Positions 34,201 through 40,015 of a stretch of DNA of 40,015 bases are shown here, in pieces. This DNA is from an uncultured bacterium (GTDB taxonomy: Bacteria > CALINM01), in assembly GCA_938045315.1 (NCBI GenBank), contig CALINM010000050.1:1-40015 (forward strand), in the 5' to 3' direction. Position 1 is the first letter of the stretch, and every line of letters starts with the position of its first letter. A program made the translations under genes and the position numbers. The notes beneath the pieces were generated by a model. That model made no database searches and was not told the DNA's origin. It worked only from the letters and a program-made list of their open reading frames with translations.

Positions 34201-36114
34201 ATGATAAACTCAGTCGATTTATTGCTATTATTAATTTCAATCACTATATCGTTGTTTGGTTTCATTAGAATTTTCCAGAGATGGAAAATTGGCCAGAATG
34301 ATCCAAATATAAAAAGCAATTTTAAAATAGCTTTAAGCAGAGTTCTTAAGCATACAGATGTTTTACGTGAAAGAGAAATGGGATTCTTTCACCTGTTCCT
34401 TTTCTATCTCTTTGTTGTTGCAATCTTGCTTGTAATAATTTTTCAATTTCCCATTAAGTTCATAAAGCCCATTGCGTTCGTACAATCTATTGCGCTTGAT
34501 ATAATTGGTTTTATTGCCCTTTCAGGAGTTATTTACTTTATTTATCGTAGAATAAAGGTTAAAGACAAAGGGTTTGACAATAAAAGAGAAGATTTCATTA
34601 TACTCTATTTGCTTTTGATAATCTTGTCTACGGGGTTTCTAATGGAGGCCCTAAGGGTTAAAGTTGAGGGAAGATACTATTTTTCTCCCATCGGTACTGT
34701 TTTTTCTATTATAATTCCTAACATAAAGGACATTTACCCAGCACTATCTTTGATCTTCTGGAGAGCTCACTTTTTTTCAATACTAGTATTTATTGCTTAT
34801 CTTCCCTATTCTAAGTTAGCACACATTATATTGATCCCCTATAATTACATGAACCAGAGTGTCGCACCTAAAGGTGTTTATAAACTTCTTGATCTCGATA
34901 ATGCAGAGGAGTTTGGAGCAAATAAACTGGCAGATCTAACATGGAAAGATCTCTTAGATTTAGATACCTGTGTAAGATGTGGAAGATGTCAGGATAACTG
35001 TCCTGCAAATATAACTAAAAAGCCTCTTTCTCCCAAGAAGGTGATTCAGGACCTAAAGAAGGTTCTCGATAATTATAAGAATAATCCATCAGCACCACTC
35101 ATAAATGAAGATATAACAGATGAGGTAGTGTTTGCTTGTACTACGTGTAGAGCCTGTGTGGAAAATTGTCCAGCTGGTATAGATCATCTGAATAAAATGA
35201 TAGAACTCAAGAGATATCTTGTTTTAATGGAGGGCTCAATTTCACCAGAAGCACAGCTGTTATTCAAAAATCTTGAGAGAAATGGTAATCCCTGGGGCAT
35301 GCCCGCTTCTACAAGAGGGGATTGGGTAAAGGATTTAGAAGTGCCATTTCTTGCTGAGCTGGAAAACCCAGAAGAGATTGATTTTCTATTTTGGCCCGGT
35401 TGTGCTGGTGCCTTTGATGATAGATATATGAAGGTTGTTAAAAGGTGTGTGGAGATATTCAAAAAGGCGGGTATAAAGTTTGCTGTGTTAGGTGAGGAAG
35501 AGACATGTTGTGGTGATCCAGCGAGGAAATTGGGCAATGAGTATCTTTATGATATGCTAGCAAGACAAAATGTGGAAACTATGAACAATTATAAAGTAAA
35601 GAAAATAGTAACCTCATGTCCCCATTGTTTTAATACCCTTGCCAAGGATTACAAACAGATTGATGGTAATTATGAGGTTTTAACACACGCGCAATTAATA
35701 CTATCTCTGTTAAGAGACGGAAAAATAAAGCTTATTAATAAGTTTGATGGCAAAGTTGTTTATCACGATTCCTGCTATTTGGCCAGATATAATGGTATTT
35801 ACGATGAGCCAAGGGAGATTATAAAATCAACGGGTGTAAGATTGGTTGAGTTTGAAAGAAGGGGTATAAAAGGATTCTGCTGTGGTGGTGGTGGTGGAAA
35901 TATGTTTCTTGAAGAACATGCACCTCGTATGAATGATACAAGGCTTTCTCAAATACTTGAATCTCCACAGGGCGAGGGTTTAACAGGTGTTGCTGTAGCC
36001 TGTCCCTTCTGTCTGACCATGATGATAGATGCTACAAAGACATATAATAAAGAGGAAGAAATTTCAGTAAAAGATTTATCGGAGCTTGTTTACGATGCTA
36101 TGGAAAAAAATTAG
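34201..36114 (+). CDS. Membrane-bound HdrD-like Fe-S oxidoreductase (candidate ETF:menaquinone electron transfer protein)
   Basis: N-terminal TM domain; CVRCGRCQDNCPA and CTTCRACVENCPAG; two CCG domains (ETCCGDPARKLGNE...SCPHCF; FCCGGGGGNMFLEE...CPFC). Confidence 0.88.
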   Translation: MINSVDLLLLLISITISLFGFIRIFQRWKIGQNDPNIKSNFKIALSRVLKHTDVLREREMGFFHLFLFYLFVVAILLVIIFQFPIKFIKPIAFVQSIALDIIGFIALSGVIYFIYRRIKVKDKGFDNKREDFIILYLLLIILSTGFLMEALRVKVEGRYYFSPIGTVFSIIIPNIKDIYPALSLIFWRAHFFSILVFIAYLPYSKLAHIILIPYNYMNQSVAPKGVYKLLDLDNAEEFGANKLADLTWKDLLDLDTCVRCGRCQDNCPANITKKPLSPKKVIQDLKKVLDNYKNNPSAPLINEDITDEVVFACTTCRACVENCPAGIDHLNKMIELKRYLVLMEGSISPEAQLLFKNLERNGNPWGMPASTRGDWVKDLEVPFLAELENPEEIDFLFWPGCAGAFDDRYMKVVKRCVEIFKKAGIKFAVLGEEETCCGDPARKLGNEYLYDMLARQNVETMNNYKVKKIVTSCPHCFNTLAKDYKQIDGNYEVLTHAQLILSLLRDGKIKLINKFDGKVVYHDSCYLARYNGIYDEPREIIKSTGVRLVEFERRGIKGFCCGGGGGNMFLEEHAPRMNDTRLSQILESPQGEGLTGVAVACPFCLTMMIDATKTYNKEEEISVKDLSELVYDAMEKN

Positions 36115-36964
36115 TTTAATAATATTTATTCTTTGTATACCTGTTATGGCACAGGCTGCTTACAGGGAACAAGATAAAAAATGTATGGAAGAGTGCCATG
36201 GTAAGGATAGTTTTTATTATACCCCTGCATCTAATTGGGGTAATTTACATGCCCTGTATGTAGATTATGAAAAGTTTCTAAAGTCGAAGCATGGGATTTT
36301 TACATGTCTTGATTGTCATCCCGATGCAGATGCAGGCGAAAAAGCCCATTTTCCTTCAAGAAAAAATGTTAAATGTGAGGCATGTCATGGCCCTTATACC
36401 TTGATGCCTGAGAGTATAAAAAAAGTGTTTCAAGAAAAGGGCATATCAATGCCAGAAAACAAAAGGGTATATTTAGATTATATTGATAGTTTGCATGGAA
36501 AAGCCTACTATCAACAAAAGAGAAATGCTCCTTACTGCTCGAATTGTCATGACCCTCACAATGCAAATAAAAACGATAAAGATTTTTCTGTAAGTCTGGA
36601 AAATCTTCCCGGGACATGTGGTAAATGTCATCCTTCTCAAACAAAGCTTGAAAAGACAATATTTTCCAGACTCGCATTATTTAGAATAAATGGACACCAA
36701 AAGGGTGATTCAGCAACAGATTTTACTGCTAAAAATTGTGTTTCCTGCCATCAAGGTGATGCAGCCCATGGCAAAAGAGCAAATGAGCATGTTTGTATGG
36801 ATTGTCATAGGAGAAAATCAAGCTTTCTTGCTTCAGATTTTCATGGAAATGAACTACCCGGGCTGGCAATATTGATGAATTTTGGGCTTTTATTCGGGCT
36901 AGTTTTAGTAGGTGGCTTTGTAATAGCATACAAGCTATCAGAGAAAGTTAAAAAGAAGGAATAG
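36095..36964 (+). CDS. Multihaem cytochrome c with C-terminal membrane anchor
   Basis: Six CxxCH motifs (CLDCH, CEACH, CSNCH, CGKCH, CVSCH, CMDCH) plus one CxxxCH (CMEECH); signal peptide; C-terminal TM helix. Confidence 0.9.
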   Translation: MLWKKISLIIFILCIPVMAQAAYREQDKKCMEECHGKDSFYYTPASNWGNLHALYVDYEKFLKSKHGIFTCLDCHPDADAGEKAHFPSRKNVKCEACHGPYTLMPESIKKVFQEKGISMPENKRVYLDYIDSLHGKAYYQQKRNAPYCSNCHDPHNANKNDKDFSVSLENLPGTCGKCHPSQTKLEKTIFSRLALFRINGHQKGDSATDFTAKNCVSCHQGDAAHGKRANEHVCMDCHRRKSSFLASDFHGNELPGLAILMNFGLLFGLVLVGGFVIAYKLSEKVKKKE

Positions 36965-36966
36965 GC

Positions 36967-37548
36967 ATGAAAAAAAGATATGCAATAGGAATAGATTTAA
37001 ACAAATGTATTGGTTGCCATACCTGTGAGATTGTATGTAAATTAGAAAATAAAGTTCCCATATCAGTTTGGAGAATATGGATAAAAGAGGGATTAAAAGG
37101 AAAATATCCACTTGTAAGGAAGGTATTTTTACCAGTTTTGTGTAATCACTGTGAAAATCCCACATGTGTAACAGTTTGTCCTGTAAAGGCTTCAATCAAA
37201 AGAGAAGATGGAATTGTTATTGTAGACCCCCATAGATGTATTGGTTGCAGGTATTGCATGGCAGCATGTCCCTATGGGATGAGACATGTTAATCCATTAT
37301 TAGGCATCGTACAAAAATGTGATTTCTGTTTACATAGAATCGAAAATAATAGTAAGCCAGCCTGTGTAGCTTCATGCCCTGCAAAAGCATTTGTTTTCGG
37401 AGATTTAAATGATAAAAATAGTGAAATCTATAAATTTGTCATAGAAAATAATATTTCAGTTTTAAAAGAAGATACGGGCAATCTTCCTCAGGCTTTTTAT
37501 GCAGGATTAGATTTTACACTTGCTGATAAAAAGGGGATGCCGGAGTAA
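36967..37548 (+). CDS. PsrB/PhsB/QrcC-like [4Fe-4S] electron transfer subunit
   Basis: CIGCHTCEIVCKLENKVP, CNHCENPTCVTVCPVKAS, CIGCRYCMAACPYGMR, CDFCLHR...CVASCPAKA: four-cluster ferredoxin subunit. Confidence 0.9.
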   Translation: MKKRYAIGIDLNKCIGCHTCEIVCKLENKVPISVWRIWIKEGLKGKYPLVRKVFLPVLCNHCENPTCVTVCPVKASIKREDGIVIVDPHRCIGCRYCMAACPYGMRHVNPLLGIVQKCDFCLHRIENNSKPACVASCPAKAFVFGDLNDKNSEIYKFVIENNISVLKEDTGNLPQAFYAGLDFTLADKKGMPE

Positions 37549-37551
37549 ACT

Positions 37552-38448
37552 ATGGATACAATGCTTATATACAATGTTCCCATGCAAGAGACCTTTGGTG
37601 TATGGATTGCTGTTTATTTCTATCTAACTGGGCTTAGTGCGGGATCTTTTATACTATCAACATTAAGATATGTTTTTGGATTCGAACAGTTTAAACCTCT
37701 TGCAAAACCAGGTGTGGTTCTTGCCGCTTTACTTTTAATTCTGGCTCCTATGGCACTTTTGATACATTCTGGTCAACCAATGAGAGCGTGGCATCTATTT
37801 GTATTTATAAATCCCTCTTCACCTCTGTCATGGGGGTCTTTCTTATTGACAATTTATCCCATTATTTCTGTGATTTATGGGTACTTTATGTTTAAAGAAA
37901 ATAAAAAATGGGCAAAGATAATGGGTATTATTGGTATACCATCTGCAATTGCTGTTCATGGGTATACAGGTTTTGTACTTTCTGTGGCTAAAGCTCGAGC
38001 ACTCTGGGCTACCCCTATTATGCCTTTATTGTTTCTTATATCAGCAATAATTTCAGGTATTGCTATGATGATGATTGTAAATGTAATACAGGGGTACTTC
38101 TTCACAAAGGAAAGAAAAATTAACACTGACTTACTCTTTATTCTTGGTAAGATGCTAATATGGATTATTATCTTCGATCTTTTCTTGGTTTTTTGTGATA
38201 TTATAGCTCACTATACGGGACACAAAGAGGGTATAGAAGTAGTAAAGCATATGTTTACGGGCACTTTTGGGTTTCTCTTCCTCTTTGCTGAAGTGTTAGT
38301 GGGTAAGGTAGTGCCTCTTGTTGTATTTTCTGTGCCTAAGTGGAGAAAAACATCTATTTACTTAATCATGGCGATAATAATTATGATTGGAATCTTTATT
38401 ATGCGTTATAACGTAGTGGTCGGTGGGGAACATATCCCTATTGTTTAA
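37552..38448 (+). CDS. NrfD/PsrC-like integral membrane quinone-interacting subunit
   Basis: WIAVYFYLTGLSAGSFIL, LIHSGQPMRAWHLFVFINPSSPLSWGSFLL; multiple TM segments. Confidence 0.87.
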   Translation: MDTMLIYNVPMQETFGVWIAVYFYLTGLSAGSFILSTLRYVFGFEQFKPLAKPGVVLAALLLILAPMALLIHSGQPMRAWHLFVFINPSSPLSWGSFLLTIYPIISVIYGYFMFKENKKWAKIMGIIGIPSAIAVHGYTGFVLSVAKARALWATPIMPLLFLISAIISGIAMMMIVNVIQGYFFTKERKINTDLLFILGKMLIWIIIFDLFLVFCDIIAHYTGHKEGIEVVKHMFTGTFGFLFLFAEVLVGKVVPLVVFSVPKWRKTSIYLIMAIIIMIGIFIMRYNVVVGGEHIPIV

Positions 38449-38462
38449 AGGATGAGATTGTT

Positions 38463-40015
38463 ATGAAGAGAAGAGAGTTTATAAAATTAACCGGGTTGGT
38501 TGGTACATCACTAATAGGTGGTGTAAACATTGATGAAGCTAATCCATATAATCTTTGGAAGCCTATTCCTATCAATAGGCTGGAAAAGACTCAAACTATC
38601 TGCGCCCTATGTAAAAACCATTGTGTACTTAATGTATATAAAAGAAAAGAACTGGTTATTAGTTTGGAGCCCGATGAAAAAAATGTCCTATGCCCTAAGG
38701 TATTAGCATATCACAATATTTTGTATGATAGAGACAGGATAAAAACGCCTTTATTGAGAAGTGGCAAGAGGGGTAGTTTTAATTTTAAAACTATAAGCTA
38801 TGAGAAAGCTATTGAGATACTGAAAGAAAAGATAAATGAAGGGCTGTATGTGGATGCTTTGGCAAAGGGTGAGTTAGAAAAATACTACTTGTATCATATA
38901 TCTAATAAAATTAATTTTGTTCCTGATTTTAGATTTAAAGAAGTTTTAGGTGTCGATTGTGTATATTTTGATATAGAAAGATCAGATTTAATCCTTAATT
39001 TTGGTTCTGATATTATCCTTGACAATATGTTTTATACCCTTGCCCAGCATATGGGTAAGTATGCAAAGAAAATAATAAACTTTACACCTATGATACCAAA
39101 TGATAGTTTTCTCGGAAGTCAGTGGTATCCTACAAAAACTGAAGAACTGGGTGTGATAGCAAATAAAATAATCAATGGATTAAAAGGCTCATTGGTAGAT
39201 GTTAAATTGCAACCAGTAATTGATAAAATCAAAAATTCTAAGAATATATGCATCGTATTTAGTGAGGGTATTTTAGAAAGTAAGGCTGGTATTAATAGTT
39301 TAATCCAAATTATTAATCTGGCCAAAGCAGTTAATGGTATTAATAGAGAGGGAGGAATTTATTTTTACAAACACCAATATGGTAGTAGACCCTTTAATTT
39401 GTTTAGAGAAAAAATTAATAATTATGGAGTTTACAATTTTGATCCATTTTTAATCTACATTTTAGATGATTTTAGAAAGGCTCTTGATTCCATACCTTTT
39501 ATTGTCTATTTTGGCAGTGAAAAGACAGAAATAGCAAAATTTGCTGATTTAATAATCCCTATACCCTATTTCTTTGAAAGAAGTGATATCTATATTAGAA
39601 GGACTAGCCAGGGGTTTAATTTATCATTGTCACCCCATGCGATTTCAGGTGGTGTTGAGGCAATAGATATGAGAGATAGAACAAGTATTGAGCTTTTATT
39701 TCAGAAGATATTTAATTATAAAGCTCCATACGGTATAAAAGACATATCCCAACTGGTATTAACAATCAATAGTAAATTGCTAGAAAAAGATGTCTTTGTG
39801 AATAATCTAAAATTAAAGGTCCCCTTAATTCAGGCAAACCCAAATTCTCCAGAGGCTGCATCTACCATTAATGATAAAAAGTTAAGTCTTTATTTATATA
39901 ATGATTCGGTTATTTCCTTGAAAACCAGGGGGAGTAAATGGGCTGAAGAGATGGGCCACTCAAATGCTTTGCTTATTAACCCAAAAACTGCTGCAAAATA
40001 TGGATTGAAACATGG
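38463..40015 (+). CDS. Molybdopterin oxidoreductase (MopB) superfamily subunit, truncated by window end
   Basis: Manual translation MKRREFIKLTGLVGTSLIGG... (Tat-like), [4Fe-4S] CALCKNHC...VLCPK, DRDRIKTPLLRSG, SDLILNFGSDIILDN, NGINREGGIYF, DLIIPIPYFFERSD; ORF open to position 40015. Confidence 0.8.
   Translation, partial: MKRREFIKLTGLVGTSLIGGVNIDEANPYNLWKPIPINRLEKTQTICALCKNHCVLNVYKRKELVISLEPDEKNVLCPKVLAYHNILYDRDRIKTPLLRSGKRGSFNFKTISYEKAIEILKEKINEGLYVDALAKGELEKYYLYHISNKINFVPDFRFKEVLGVDCVYFDIERSDLILNFGSDIILDNMFYTLAQHMGKYAKKIINFTPMIPNDSFLGSQWYPTKTEELGVIANKIINGLKGSLVDVKLQPVIDKIKNSKNICIVFSEGILESKAGINSLIQIINLAKAVNGINREGGIYFYKHQYGSRPFNLFREKINNYGVYNFDPFLIYILDDFRKALDSIPFIVYFGSEKTEIAKFADLIIPIPYFFERSDIYIRRTSQGFNLSLSPHAISGGVEAIDMRDRTSIELLFQKIFNYKAPYGIKDISQLVLTINSKLLEKDVFVNNLKLKVPLIQANPNSPEAASTINDKKLSLYLYNDSVISLKTRGSKWAEEMGHSNALLINPKTAAKYGLKH

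Noticed and set aside
34040-34240. 66-aa minus-strand ORF
   Set aside because: Lies over promoter/IS-remnant-like intergenic DNA and the start of the 34201 gene; no coding support.
39119-39325. 68-aa minus-strand ORF in the window's last 1.5 kb
   Set aside because: The + strand is an open MopB-family reading frame from 38463 to the window end, absent from the track only because it lacks a stop in the window.
1-40015. CRISPR arrays, tRNA/rRNA genes, prophage, defence or toxin-antitoxin systems
   Set aside because: No spaced direct repeats, cloverleaf/rRNA-like stretches, phage structural or defence-type proteins were seen on reading either strand.

Overview
AT-rich bacterial window of 40,015 bp, almost fully coding on the + strand. 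It reads as an anaerobic aromatic-acid (benzoyl-CoA) degradation island. Recognised core genes are class I (ATP-dependent, BadF/BcrAD plus BcrBC type) benzoyl-CoA reductase subunits, dienoyl-CoA hydratase (Dch-like), 6-hydroxycyclohexenecarbonyl-CoA dehydrogenase (Had-like), ring hydrolase (Oah/BamA-like), beta-oxidation enzymes, glutaryl-CoA dehydrogenase, two acyl-CoA ligases (one PaaK-like), IorAB and a complete Liv-type ABC transporter. The right end holds mqnA, a DUF554 protein, a putative outer-membrane protein, an HdrD-like membrane Fe-S protein, a multihaem cytochrome c, PsrB-like and PsrC/NrfD-like subunits, and a truncated MopB-family protein. The most interesting signals are: (1) two near-identical sigma-54 (-24/-12) promoter matches, each preceded by a similar TTTTAACC-N8/9-GGTTA inverted repeat about 95-105 bp upstream, one for each half of the split benzoyl-CoA reductase regulon; (2) a GalT/HIT-like protein, an AOR-Fe-S pair, a GNAT and a 71-aa CxxC protein inside the catabolic operon; (3) an amidohydrolase / ketopantoate-reductase-like / SCP2-thiolase / DUF35 module of unknown substrate between oah and bcrCB; (4) a respiratory module whose MopB subunit seems to lack the usual Mo-ligand region (Qrc/ACIII-like?); (5) IS-remnant-like motifs on both flanks. 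All family calls come from reading translated motifs; no database search was run.
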